Shown in pieces: positions 9,689-18,262 of a DNA stretch of 64,000 nt. The position numbers and the translations under genes were made by a program. Numbering within the stretch: the first letter of the stretch is position 1; each line of letters starts with the position of its first letter. Source of the DNA: Bacteroidia bacterium (lineage in GTDB: Bacteria > Bacteroidota > Bacteroidia > B-17B0 > Aurantibacillaceae); contig JALOMJ010000003.1 of assembly GCA_025455485.1 (NCBI GenBank), positions 1 through 64,000 on the forward strand. Reading direction: 5' to 3'. A model generated the notes under the pieces. That model saw nothing but the letters and a program-made list of their open reading frames with translations, did no database searches and was not told where the DNA came from.

Positions 9689-10336
9689 ATGGCAGAAATA
9701 GCAGAAGGCGGTAGTGGCGGTGGCCACAAAGGCGGTAAAAAAAGAGCCAAAAAATTATCCACAAGAGTCGACATGACCCCCATGGTGGATTTGGCCTTTC
9801 TCTTGCTCACCTTTTTCGTTTTAACAGCCACCTTTAGTAAACCAAAAACTATGGAGCTCACTTTTCCGGCTCCTCCGCCACCGGACCAAAAGCCGGATGA
9901 AATCAAAAAAGGAATCACCTTTTTGCTCACTAAAGACGACCGCATTTTTTATTACGAAGGCGAGTTCAGAGCAGAAGCGAACGACAAAGGCCCTAAAACA
10001 GAAATTCAGGAACTTGATTTCTCTCAAGATTCTCAAAAGAGCCTGCACAAATATTTGCTCGAAAAAAACAAACCCATGCACGAGCAAATTTCAGCACTTA
10101 AAGCCAAACACGATAATAATCAACTAGCCGATTCTACTTTCAAACGTTTGGTAAAAGAACGCAAGGCCGACAAAGAGTCGTATACCTTTCTGATAAAAAC
10201 AGACGACCAGGCCACTTACAAAAACGTGATTGATGTGATTGATGAATTAAACGTGAATGTGGTTGGCAAATACGTTATGGTGGATATCATGAAAAGTGAG
10301 ATGGACCTTGTTTTAGAAAAAACAGCAAATAATTAA
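9689..10336 (+). CDS. exbD: ExbD/TolR-family protein 2
   Basis: This 215-residue second ExbD paralogue has a basic Gly/Lys-rich cytoplasmic tail (residues 1-28) and then 'DMTPMVDLAFLLLTFFVLT', again with the conserved Asp. The periplasmic part is highly charged and ends in a ferredoxin-like 'TDDQATYKNVIDVIDELN' segment that matches the ExbD C-terminal domain. It differs enough from the first copy to be an old duplication. It is followed by tonB after a 12-base gap containing GGGAGGG, a purine stretch that could act as a ribosome binding site. Confidence 0.93.
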   Translation: MAEIAEGGSGGGHKGGKKRAKKLSTRVDMTPMVDLAFLLLTFFVLTATFSKPKTMELTFPAPPPPDQKPDEIKKGITFLLTKDDRIFYYEGEFRAEANDKGPKTEIQELDFSQDSQKSLHKYLLEKNKPMHEQISALKAKHDNNQLADSTFKRLVKERKADKESYTFLIKTDDQATYKNVIDVIDELNVNVVGKYVMVDIMKSEMDLVLEKTANN

Positions 10337-10348
10337 AGGGAGGGATTT

Positions 10349-11137
10349 ATGTTCAAAAATTGGAACGACGTTACTTTTGATGCACGCAACGAAATTGTTT
10401 TCGCCAGCAGAAACCAAAGCTACGGTGCATTTGAGTTACGTAAAAACTATAATATCAGAGTCACGTATATCTTGGGCGGCATTGCTCTCTTTGGACTTGT
10501 ATTGTTTGGGGCAAAAAAATTCTCCGACAGGCCACAAGATGAGGTAGTAGAAGAGCGCTTGGAGATAACCCAAATCGACCTTACGCCGCCGCCTCCGGTA
10601 GATGAAACACCACCGCCGCCGCCACCACCACCACCACCACCGATGGTTGAAATGGTAAAGTTTACGCCACCGGTAATTAAAGACGATGCGGTTGAAGAAG
10701 AGCCTCAAAAACTTCAGGAAGACGTCAAAGAAACAACCGTTGGCACCAAAGACCAGGAAGGCGAAGAAATTGTTGCTCCTCCATCTGAGAATGAAGGCCC
10801 AGGAGAAGCTGCGCCGGAAATTTTCACCATTGTGGAAGAACAGGCGGAATTTCCTGGCGGAACCGCTGCCATGTACAAATACATACAACAAAATGTGCAA
10901 TACCCTGCAATGGCCAGAGAAGCGGGCATTAGCGGAAAATGTTTTCTGAAGTTTGTTGTAAACGAAACCGGTGAAATTAGCAATGTAGAAGTATTGAAAG
11001 GCGTGCCAGGTTGTTCAGAGTGCGATCGCGAAGCCATTCGTGTGGTAAAATCCATGCCAAAATGGAAAGCAGCGAAAATGACCGGAAAATCCGTAAAATG
11101 TTTTTTTAACCTGCCAATTAATTTCAAAATTCAATAA
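10349..11137 (+). CDS. tonB: energy transducer TonB
   Basis: The 262-residue protein has a short cytoplasmic part, one transmembrane helix at about 36-54, and a periplasmic Pro-rich stretch with an eleven-Pro run near 88-98 flanked by acidic residues. The C-terminal TonB domain (about 168-262) has 'FPGGTAAMYKYIQQNVQYP', the 'G.V.FVVNETGEISNVEVLKG' core and a final 'INFKI'. It carries proton-motive energy from the ExbBD complex to outer-membrane receptors. Two Cys in 'GCSECD' within the C-terminal domain could form a local disulfide. The Bacteroidota-type N-terminus ('FDARNEIVFASRNQ') is typical. Confidence 0.95.
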   Translation: MFKNWNDVTFDARNEIVFASRNQSYGAFELRKNYNIRVTYILGGIALFGLVLFGAKKFSDRPQDEVVEERLEITQIDLTPPPPVDETPPPPPPPPPPPMVEMVKFTPPVIKDDAVEEEPQKLQEDVKETTVGTKDQEGEEIVAPPSENEGPGEAAPEIFTIVEEQAEFPGGTAAMYKYIQQNVQYPAMAREAGISGKCFLKFVVNETGEISNVEVLKGVPGCSECDREAIRVVKSMPKWKAAKMTGKSVKCFFNLPINFKIQ

Positions 11138-11178
11138 CCGCCCGATCCAAATCAAGCGACCTTATTGGAGCCTTTACC

Positions 11179-11385
11179 ATGCGCATGTTTTCGGTTATAA
11201 TGGGTGTGTTTATGCTTTTGATGGTGTTGACGTTCGCTGTTCTATTCTCCTTCACCTCCTTCATGGAAATGGAGATGCAGGGCTTTAAACGTAACTCCTT
11301 TATTTTCTTACTCTGGCTTTATGGAGTTTACCGCGCTTACCGACTTTTTGTGCTGCTTAAGAATTTTAAGAAGCATGCCGCATAG
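11179..11385 (+). CDS. small two-helix membrane protein in the tonB operon
   Basis: The 68-residue protein has two hydrophobic segments (about 4-28 and 41-60) separated by a Met/Glu-rich 'FMEMEMQGFKRN' turn, and a basic C-terminus, suggesting a small inner-membrane hairpin. It starts at an ATG 41 bases after tonB, and its last 11 bases overlap the start of the pstS-like gene, which suggests translational coupling. I do not recognise a family by name. Position between tonB and pstS suggests a role tied to the TonB complex; that is inference only. Confidence 0.65.
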   Translation: MRMFSVIMGVFMLLMVLTFAVLFSFTSFMEMEMQGFKRNSFIFLLWLYGVYRAYRLFVLLKNFKKHAA

Positions 11386-12316
11386 GTTATTTATAGCGTG
11401 CGCGCTTATATTCTTTTCTTGCGGATCACCTGCTTCCCGGCCGGATAAACCAGATACCACACCCACATCCGGAGTCCTGAATGTGTATTTTGAGTCGGGG
11501 ATTGAAAAACACGTGCTCAACCAGGCTTACACCTTTCAGGCCTTGTACGAACGGGCTAAACTGAATTTGTTTTCCTGTAATGAAAACCAGGCCATTCAGG
11601 CGCTATATAACGATAGCTGCGAAACTATAGTCATTACACGCCTTTTAAGTAATGAAGAATTAAAAACCTTTGCTTCCAAAAAACACGTTCCCAAATATTC
11701 ACTTGTTGCTAAAACCGGCATGGCCTTGGTTTGTAACGCCTCTTTGCCGGTAAAAAAACTCAGTTATGCAGACGTAATTTCGCTTGTGAAAGAATCCAAT
11801 AGCATACCCGACTCCGCTGGAAATTCCATACAACTGAATTTGCTGATCGATAAAAACGGGTCGGCAATTTATCATTACATAATCGACTCGCTTGTACACA
11901 GCGACAAACTACCCAATTACTTTAGTTCGCTGAACTCTTCCACAGAAACGCTTGCCTATGTTGCAACCCACACCAACGCCGTTGCATTTATTGATTTTGC
12001 TGTTTTGAGTGATGTTGACGATTTACTTTACAAATCCTATTCCGCAAAAATCAGACCCCTGGCAATAGGGGCTAAAACCCCGAACGGAAAATATGAAAGG
12101 CCGCATCAAAGTAGTTTTAAACTTAATACTTACCCCTTTACCCGCAACGTGTATGTGATGCGTAAAACCGGAGATTTCACTCTTGCTAAGGGCTTTGAAA
12201 GCTTTGTGGCGGGCCCGAAAGGACAAACCATCTTTTTGAAACAAGGCTTATTGCCCTCCCGACAACAAGAAAGAGCGATTAGTGTAAATTTCGAAGCGCT
12301 TAATGTAAAGAATTGA
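11375..12316 (+). CDS. PstS-like substrate-binding lipoprotein of the TonB operon
   Basis: The ORF track starts upstream at 11321, but the ATG at 11375 begins a lipoprotein signal peptide with lipobox 'FFSC-G' (Cys near residue 14), giving 313 residues. The body resembles periplasmic phosphate-binding (PBP_like_2) proteins: paired lobes, 'IVITRLLSNEEL' early and a 'FVAGPKGQTIFLKQGLLP' C-terminus as in PstS. No pst permease genes lie nearby. In Bacteroidota this subfamily is recurrently found downstream of exbB-exbD-tonB, so a role in TonB energisation or sensing is more likely than plain phosphate uptake; that is inference. Confidence 0.8.
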   Translation: MPHRLFIACALIFFSCGSPASRPDKPDTTPTSGVLNVYFESGIEKHVLNQAYTFQALYERAKLNLFSCNENQAIQALYNDSCETIVITRLLSNEELKTFASKKHVPKYSLVAKTGMALVCNASLPVKKLSYADVISLVKESNSIPDSAGNSIQLNLLIDKNGSAIYHYIIDSLVHSDKLPNYFSSLNSSTETLAYVATHTNAVAFIDFAVLSDVDDLLYKSYSAKIRPLAIGAKTPNGKYERPHQSSFKLNTYPFTRNVYVMRKTGDFTLAKGFESFVAGPKGQTIFLKQGLLPSRQQERAISVNFEALNVKN

Positions 12317-12401
12317 TGTTATTTCTTAAAATACACTAAATAAAATTGAAAATTGACATTTGGCACCTGCTTTGTGAAAACGGAATAGGTACTTTTAAAA
12401 C

Positions 12402-14150
12402 ATGAATAGTATGAAAACAACTTTAGTGGCCGCCTTCCTGATTTTGGCAGGCTTATTTAGTCAAGCGCAAACCCTGCAGGAAATTGTTGCCAAAACAGAG
12501 AATGAACGTTACGATTTGGCAGAGAACGATTTAAGAAGCCTTATTTCAAAAAACCCGGGTAAAGGAGAGTATTATTTTTATTTTGCTGAAAACTTCTACA
12601 AAAAAGGAGATACCGACAGCGCCCGTGTTTTCTACAACAAAGGCATTGCAACAAATGCAACGTATCCTCTAAACTATGTGGGCTTAGGCAAATGCCTTTT
12701 GCTTGAATCCAAAACCGACGAGGCAAAAACACAATTTTACAAAGCCAACACCCTGGGTGCCGGCAAAAATGCAGAATTGCTCAGAAAAACAGCAGAAGCC
12801 TGGTTAATCACCGATATAAAAAACCCCGATGAGGCTATGAATTTAGCCAATGCAGCCATAAAACTTGAGCCTAAAAACCCCGAAAACTATATTCTTTTGG
12901 GCGATGCACAATTAGAAAAAAACCCCTCCGATGGCAGCACACCAATAAAAAATTACAATACTGCCACAACACTTAATCCTAAAAATGTAAAGGGCATACT
13001 TAGAATAGGAAAACTTTACCAAAGGGGAAGAAATTACCAATTGGCCCTCGAAAAATATAGAGAAGCGCTGGTTATTGACTCCACCTTCGCCCCAGCCTTT
13101 CGCGAAATCGCAGAACTTTATTACTTAGCCGGACAACCCGCAAAATCAATCGAAAATTGGCAAAAATACCTGAAACTAAACAACAGTGATTATGCCCGTT
13201 ACCGATATATGGCTGCCTTTTTCTCGAATAAACAATACGCAGAGGCAGTCAGAGAATACGAGTCATTGAAAAAAACAGGATTTAGTAATTTATACTTCGA
13301 GCGCCTGGCCGGCTATAGCTATTATGAAATGGGCGATAAAACCGATAAAGAAGCCTATAATAAAGGCCTCTTTGCTTTGGATGCATTTTTTAATCTGGCT
13401 GGTGCTGATTTCAAATACATTGCCACAGATTATAAATACAAAGGCTTGTTACTGCTAAAAACAGGAAAGGATTCCTTGGCAAATACAGAACTCAATAAAG
13501 CCATGAGTCTTGAGCCAAAGCTTAAACCCGAAATTTACTCTGAACTCGCAGCCAATGCCATGAGGTTAAAAAAATACGATGCAGGATCGGGATTTTATGA
13601 ATTAAAATATCAATCCGACTCCCTTGGTTTTACATCAAGTGATTATTATTCTCTTGGCAGAGCCTATTTCTATTCAGCCCTGGCTTTAAAGAAAGAGGCC
13701 AGCGAGGTGCGCGACAGTCAAATTAAAAAGAAAAAACCCACGGAAACTCCGGAAGTATTAGCAAAAGAAGATCAGGCAAAAACACTTTTCATAAAAGCAG
13801 ACTCCGCCTTTTCTAAAACCACTCAAAAAAGTCCCACATGGCCCATTGGGTATTTCTGGAGAGCAAGAGCCAATTCTTATCTCGACCCAAGTAATGCGCT
13901 TTGGCAGGCTAAACCGTATTATGAAAAAATGATTAGTTTGATAACTAAACCGGAGGAAAGAACCGGCACTTACAAAAGCAATTTAATTGAGGCTTATGAA
14001 TACCTTGGTGCGTTTTATGTAACCGCCAATGATAAAGTAAAAGCCGATGAAACCTGGAACCTGGTAAAAGATCTTGATCCGGCCAACGAAAAAGCCAAAA
14101 ACTATTTCGCTCCACCGAAACCAAAGCCCGCTGCGCCAAAAAGCAATTGA
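12402..14150 (+). CDS. secreted tetratricopeptide-repeat protein of the TonB operon
   Basis: The 582-residue protein has a signal peptide ending 'LFSQAQ' (about 1-24), then TPR-type helical repeats over most of its length, e.g. 'GKGEYYFYFAENFYKKGDTDSARVFYNKGI' and 'VKGILRIGKLYQRGRNYQLALEKYREAL'. It ends in a Lys/Pro-rich tail 'PPKPKPAAPKSN'. It is periplasmic or outer-membrane associated by prediction. The preceding gap of 85 bases may hold an internal promoter. It closes the operon, followed by a terminator. TPR partners of this kind often scaffold envelope complexes; the partner here is unknown. Confidence 0.85.
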   Translation: MNSMKTTLVAAFLILAGLFSQAQTLQEIVAKTENERYDLAENDLRSLISKNPGKGEYYFYFAENFYKKGDTDSARVFYNKGIATNATYPLNYVGLGKCLLLESKTDEAKTQFYKANTLGAGKNAELLRKTAEAWLITDIKNPDEAMNLANAAIKLEPKNPENYILLGDAQLEKNPSDGSTPIKNYNTATTLNPKNVKGILRIGKLYQRGRNYQLALEKYREALVIDSTFAPAFREIAELYYLAGQPAKSIENWQKYLKLNNSDYARYRYMAAFFSNKQYAEAVREYESLKKTGFSNLYFERLAGYSYYEMGDKTDKEAYNKGLFALDAFFNLAGADFKYIATDYKYKGLLLLKTGKDSLANTELNKAMSLEPKLKPEIYSELAANAMRLKKYDAGSGFYELKYQSDSLGFTSSDYYSLGRAYFYSALALKKEASEVRDSQIKKKKPTETPEVLAKEDQAKTLFIKADSAFSKTTQKSPTWPIGYFWRARANSYLDPSNALWQAKPYYEKMISLITKPEERTGTYKSNLIEAYEYLGAFYVTANDKVKADETWNLVKDLDPANEKAKNYFAPPKPKPAAPKSN

Positions 14151-14162
14151 TATTAGCATGAT

Positions 14163-14195
14163 AAAAAATCTCCGTAATTAGCGGAGATTTTTTTT
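14163..14195. terminator. bidirectional terminator between the TPR gene and lptD
   Basis: A-run, AATCTCCG, a short TAATTAG loop, CGGAGATT and a T-run form a symmetric hairpin that can stop transcription from both sides. The lptD stop codon lies in its right-hand T-run. Confidence 0.85.
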
Positions 14196-16725
14196 ACTGA
14201 ATGTTATCGAACCACCCTTTTTGTCGTGGCACTTTTACACTGCTTAAAGAAGGTGTTTTTAGGTTAATAAATACGCTATACCGTTTATTAAAGCCAAAAG
14301 GCACCCATTCAATTGCCATTTCCCAGCATTTTAAATCTCTGTAAATATTAATGCTGGTGTAGCTCAAACTTTTTGAATTAAAATCATAACCGCTGGTCAT
14401 GCCCACCCGCCAATATTTCGTTGGCATTATGTCGCCTCTGAAATTAAAGGTTTGCGTAGGCCGCGTTCTTCCTTCGGCATCTCTTCTCAAATCTACATTA
14501 TAGTACGCCGCAAGATTCCAGTTTAGACTTTGCGGTATAAGGTCTTTATCCTGCTTCGCGCCGCGCTCTACAGCATTTGTAAGATCAGGCGCTTGTCTTG
14601 CTTTTTTTATGGCCTCGAGCATATTGCTGCCAAACGCTGCGTTAATTGTGAAATAAGCGGATTGAAAATTAGCCAGTTTTCCGTTGTAATCAAAGGCATA
14701 TACTTCAATGCGCTTGTTTTCGTTGTTATACGCATACGGGTCAAAAACAGAATTGGCCACCACATCAAAATATTTCAAAACTTTTGTTCTCGCGCTTAAA
14801 TTTATTGTGCTCATGTTAAAGCTGTCTGCAGCAAAATTATAATTGCCGTTAATGCTTAAATCTTGCAACAAAATGGTCTTCACAAAGGCATAACCGCTGT
14901 CTGTACGCTGTTTAATTTTGGCCTCAATGTTATTGCTGATGTTAACTCCCAGGGCATTTTGCCCACCCTGCGCAGGCCCTCCGTAAATGTTTTTTTCATA
15001 AATCGAATACCGTGTTTGATTGCCTAAAGTATCTCTTTGCACGCTTTTCCAATACCCATATTTTTCATCTCCAAAATCAGGTCTGTAGCCATATGAAATT
15101 GTAGGAATCATCAGGTGCCTTAGTGCAGAAAGCCTTGCCTTTTTAAAAAAATAATCAAAATACAGCTTGGTATTCATGCCCGCGTTGAAATTATAATCAA
15201 AAGCTCCTGAATAGCCTTTTATGGTTTGACTGCTAATCGAATCGGTGTCTTTAAAATACGCTTTCTGTAGCGTGCGCGTGTACATATAAGAATTAATGTT
15301 TAACACAGGCGACACCGTTATGTACTTAAACATATTAAAATTGGTGCTGATGGGCAGGCTGTGTTTTATTCCATATTTTAAACTATCGGCAATGTTTCCT
15401 TTCAACAGGGTGCTGTCAGCGCCCGAAATAGAATTTTGAGCAATTAGATTATAACTGATGCCCAATTTATCAAGCGCCTGAACCTTTGTTGCACCCAAAG
15501 CGCGAAGTGGAAAAAATCGGTTCACATTAAACGTAAGCGAAGGCAAAGTAAGGTCCATTTGCCGGTTGATTGTGTTTTGATTGTGCCTGGCGTTTAAACT
15601 AAGGGAGCTCCATTTGAAGGCCTTTGTGTATTCAACGTTTGATTGAAAGGTGTTGGTAAGAAATTGTCCTGAATTGAACGCGTTGTATTTGTTATACTGA
15701 CTGTTCATGTAGTTCACATTCGCCAGAAAGCGCACCGATGGATTACTTCTGTTGTCTTGCGTGTGCTGCCAATTAATCGTATAGGAGTTTTGTTTTGAAT
15801 AGCTGGATGGTATATCCTTGTCTCCGATTATGTACTCGCTGTATCCAAGATTAAATGAACCCCTTGATTTGTAAAGCAAATTATAGGTATTAAATGTTCT
15901 TAAGCCCCAGCTGCCGTTGCTAAAGATGTCGCCCCTGATAATCATGTCAGTTTTTTCGTTAATGCCCCAGTAATAGCCTCCATCGCGAAGAAAATACCCT
16001 TGATTGGCCGAATTACCAAATGTTGGAATAAGAATTCCGCTGTGTGCTCTTTTTGCGTTTGGAAAAAAACCGAAGGGAAGACCCAGCGGAGTTGGCGCAC
16101 CGCCAATTTCAAGAAACATCGGTCCGGTAACAATTTTATCATCAGGAATAATTTTTGCTTTCGTGGCCCTAAAGACAGTTCTTGAATCTTCTTCTTTACA
16201 GGGAATGCATTTCATGCCTTTTAAATACACCACGTTGTTGCTGTCTTTTTTTATTTCGTTACCGTAAACCAAAAACTCCCCTTGCCGGGTTAGAGCTCCA
16301 AAAATTTTGCCTCTTTTTGTTTTTAAATTGTACATGATTTTTTGAGCCTTAATCTCCTGCTCATCATCTCTGAAAACAGGCTCGCCATAGGCTTTTCCCA
16401 AACTGTCCTGTTTGCCATAGGCTGTAATTAGGTTTCTGGAATAATCCATTTCAATAACCTCTGCTTCGATGGTAAGGCTGCCATAGGCAATTTTAGACTT
16501 TCCATACAAAATCAGCACTTGACCCTCCCCTATAGCAACGATGCTGTCTTGCGCTTCATAATGAATGTCATCACCCATACTTTCCTCATCCTCAGGATAG
16601 GAAAGTGTGTCGATATTAAGCTTTTTTAAGGAATCTCCCCTCAGCTCCTGAGCGTTAATACTGGTGCAACAGAGAGATATTAACAGACCAAGGAAGAAAA
16701 CTACTTGTTTATATCGCCTGTTCAT
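14194..16725 (-). CDS. lptD: LPS-assembly outer-membrane protein LptD (OstA)
   Basis: The protein has 843 residues from the ATG at 16725, which begins a signal peptide ending 'SINAQ'. The track's longer start at 16944 would run into the divergent amidase and is rejected. An OstA-like beta-jellyroll follows (about 40-190), with repeats such as 'IVAIGEGQVLILYGKSKI' and 'IKAQKIMYNLKTKRGKIFG', then a large beta-barrel with many Tyr/Asn-rich strands. A 'MKCIPCKEED' motif with two Cys precedes the barrel. It inserts LPS into the outer leaflet. The bidirectional terminator lies at its stop codon. Confidence 0.92.
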   Translation of the reverse strand: MNRRYKQVVFFLGLLISLCCTSINAQELRGDSLKKLNIDTLSYPEDEESMGDDIHYEAQDSIVAIGEGQVLILYGKSKIAYGSLTIEAEVIEMDYSRNLITAYGKQDSLGKAYGEPVFRDDEQEIKAQKIMYNLKTKRGKIFGALTRQGEFLVYGNEIKKDSNNVVYLKGMKCIPCKEEDSRTVFRATKAKIIPDDKIVTGPMFLEIGGAPTPLGLPFGFFPNAKRAHSGILIPTFGNSANQGYFLRDGGYYWGINEKTDMIIRGDIFSNGSWGLRTFNTYNLLYKSRGSFNLGYSEYIIGDKDIPSSYSKQNSYTINWQHTQDNRSNPSVRFLANVNYMNSQYNKYNAFNSGQFLTNTFQSNVEYTKAFKWSSLSLNARHNQNTINRQMDLTLPSLTFNVNRFFPLRALGATKVQALDKLGISYNLIAQNSISGADSTLLKGNIADSLKYGIKHSLPISTNFNMFKYITVSPVLNINSYMYTRTLQKAYFKDTDSISSQTIKGYSGAFDYNFNAGMNTKLYFDYFFKKARLSALRHLMIPTISYGYRPDFGDEKYGYWKSVQRDTLGNQTRYSIYEKNIYGGPAQGGQNALGVNISNNIEAKIKQRTDSGYAFVKTILLQDLSINGNYNFAADSFNMSTINLSARTKVLKYFDVVANSVFDPYAYNNENKRIEVYAFDYNGKLANFQSAYFTINAAFGSNMLEAIKKARQAPDLTNAVERGAKQDKDLIPQSLNWNLAAYYNVDLRRDAEGRTRPTQTFNFRGDIMPTKYWRVGMTSGYDFNSKSLSYTSINIYRDLKCWEMAIEWVPFGFNKRYSVFINLKTPSLSSVKVPRQKGWFDNIQ

Positions 16726-16753
16726 CAAAAGGGATGTACTAATTTTAAAGGGC

Positions 16754-16785
16754 TTTGTGCTTATCGCAAAGCTACAATACTTATG
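16754..16785 (+). promoter_or_regulatory. candidate promoter of the amidase gene
   Basis: TTTG at 16754-16757, a 20-base spacer, then TACTTATG (one mismatch to TAnnTTTG), 28 bases before the ATG at 16814. Order and spacing fit the Bacteroidota -33/-7 pattern. Confidence 0.4.
16767..16774 (-). promoter_or_regulatory. -7 promoter element for lptD
   Basis: The minus strand reads TAGCTTTG, an exact TAnnTTTG match, about 41 bases before the lptD ATG. It is interleaved with the divergent amidase promoter, so the two genes may share a control region. Confidence 0.45.
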
Positions 16786-16813
16786 GGTAATGCCCTCTGC
16801 ATTCCCCCTCAGG

Positions 16814-18262
16814 ATGGTTAAAAAAATGAAATATCTTTTGTTCATAAGCCTGGCTTTGGCCCTTGGGATTGGTTTTAGCGCATTTAAAAGAGGGAGCACA
16901 AATGGTATAAAAATTATTGTGATAGATCCCGGGCATGGCGGCAAAGACCCAGGTTGTCAGGGCGCCATTCACAAAGAAAAAGAGGTGGCGCTTGCAGTAG
17001 CACTCAGATTAGGAGAATTACTTCAGGAATACTACAAAGACATTAAGGTGATTTATACCCGCACCAGCGATGTATTTGTTGATCTTGAAGAACGCGCACA
17101 AATTGCCAACAGGGCCAAGGCCGACCTGTTCTTATCCATCCACTGTAATGCAGCCGGAAAGCCCGTTATGATAAAAGACCCGAAAACTGGCAAAATGCGG
17201 CCTAAACTGGTGCGCAACAGCAAAGGCCGTTATGTTCCTGTTGAGGTAAGCAATCCGGTGCCATATGGCACTGAAACCTACGTGATGGGTTTAAAAAATG
17301 AAGAAGGCAAAATGAAAGTGGCCACACGTGAAAACTCTGCTATTTTTTATGAGGACGATTACGAAAAAAAATACGGGGGCTTCGACCCGGAAAGTGAAGA
17401 AAGTTACATCATCATGAGCAATTACACTTCTGCTTACGTTATACAAAGCGCTAACCTTGCCGTCAAATTGCAGGAAGAGTATGCAAAAAAAGCGGGCCGA
17501 ATTGACAAAGGAGTTCACCGGCAGAGCATTTGGGTTTTGTGGAGAACCTCTATGCCCAGTGTTTTAACTGAAATAGGTTACCTCACCAACCCGCTGGAAG
17601 AAAAATTTCTGGGAAGTTCTAAAGGGCAAGAATACATTGCAACTGCAATTTTCAGAGGGCTCAGGCGTTACAAAGACGAACTGGAGGGTATAAAACGAAC
17701 TTACAACGACTCTTTTGAAAATCAGGAACCAATTAAAAACGAAAACATTCTGGCGGGCAATACGGTTGGTAAAAAACCGGAACTCAAAGAAGATGAAGCC
17801 GAGCTAAAGCCTGAAGCGGTGCTCCAAAAGGAAACTACTCCTGACAAGGTGAAGGTGGATGATGATAAGTTCGCTAATATTCCTTTAGAAAAAGCTCCAT
17901 TGGATTCCCTGAAAAAGTCTTCGTCCACTGATCCCATTACAGCAAAGAAAAATTCTGATGAAGAAAAACGAAAAGAAAATTCACCCGCTGTTAACAAGGT
18001 CGTCGTTTACAGTGTACAATTTGCAAGCAGTGACGCCCCGATGAATCTAAAACAAATTAAATTTGCGGCCGTTGTTGATCCTGACTTTTACAAAATCAAC
18101 AACGTCTTAAAATACACATCTGGTAAATTTGACAGCTTTAAAGAAGCTACTGCACACAAAAACGAACTCAGAAACAAGGGCCTTACCGATTGTTTTGTAG
18201 TGGCCTTTCAAAACGGTGAACGGATCAGCATCACCGAGGCCATTAAGGCTTCAGGCAACTGA
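16814..18262 (+). CDS. N-acetylmuramoyl-L-alanine amidase (Amidase_3) with C-terminal SPOR-like domain
   Basis: From the ATG at 16814 the protein has 482 residues: a signal peptide/anchor (about 5-24), then a zinc amidase domain with 'DPGHGGKDPG' (His at about 41), Glu in 'KEKEVAL' (about 57), 'SIHCNAA' and 'SVLTEIGYLTNP', the four zinc or catalytic positions of AmiC/LytC enzymes. A charged linker follows (about 295-390) and then a SPOR-like domain (about 400-475) that would bind denuded septal glycan. It cuts the peptide stem from MurNAc during cell separation. The ORF track's start at 16664 lies inside lptD and has no support. Its TGA abuts the radA stop on the other strand. Confidence 0.93.
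   Translation: MVKKMKYLLFISLALALGIGFSAFKRGSTNGIKIIVIDPGHGGKDPGCQGAIHKEKEVALAVALRLGELLQEYYKDIKVIYTRTSDVFVDLEERAQIANRAKADLFLSIHCNAAGKPVMIKDPKTGKMRPKLVRNSKGRYVPVEVSNPVPYGTETYVMGLKNEEGKMKVATRENSAIFYEDDYEKKYGGFDPESEESYIIMSNYTSAYVIQSANLAVKLQEEYAKKAGRIDKGVHRQSIWVLWRTSMPSVLTEIGYLTNPLEEKFLGSSKGQEYIATAIFRGLRRYKDELEGIKRTYNDSFENQEPIKNENILAGNTVGKKPELKEDEAELKPEAVLQKETTPDKVKVDDDKFANIPLEKAPLDSLKKSSSTDPITAKKNSDEEKRKENSPAVNKVVVYSVQFASSDAPMNLKQIKFAAVVDPDFYKINNVLKYTSGKFDSFKEATAHKNELRNKGLTDCFVVAFQNGERISITEAIKASGN

Noticed and set aside
10611-10640. CCACCG-type tandem repeat as a possible microsatellite
   Set aside because: It codes the normal TonB poly-Pro stretch.
10436-10900. 154-residue minus-strand ORF rich in Trp and Arg
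   Set aside because: It is the antisense of the tonB Pro-rich coding repeat (CCACCG runs); composition is an artefact.
16664-16813. N-terminal extension of the amidase ORF
   Set aside because: It lies partly inside lptD on the other strand and upstream of a good signal peptide and promoter.
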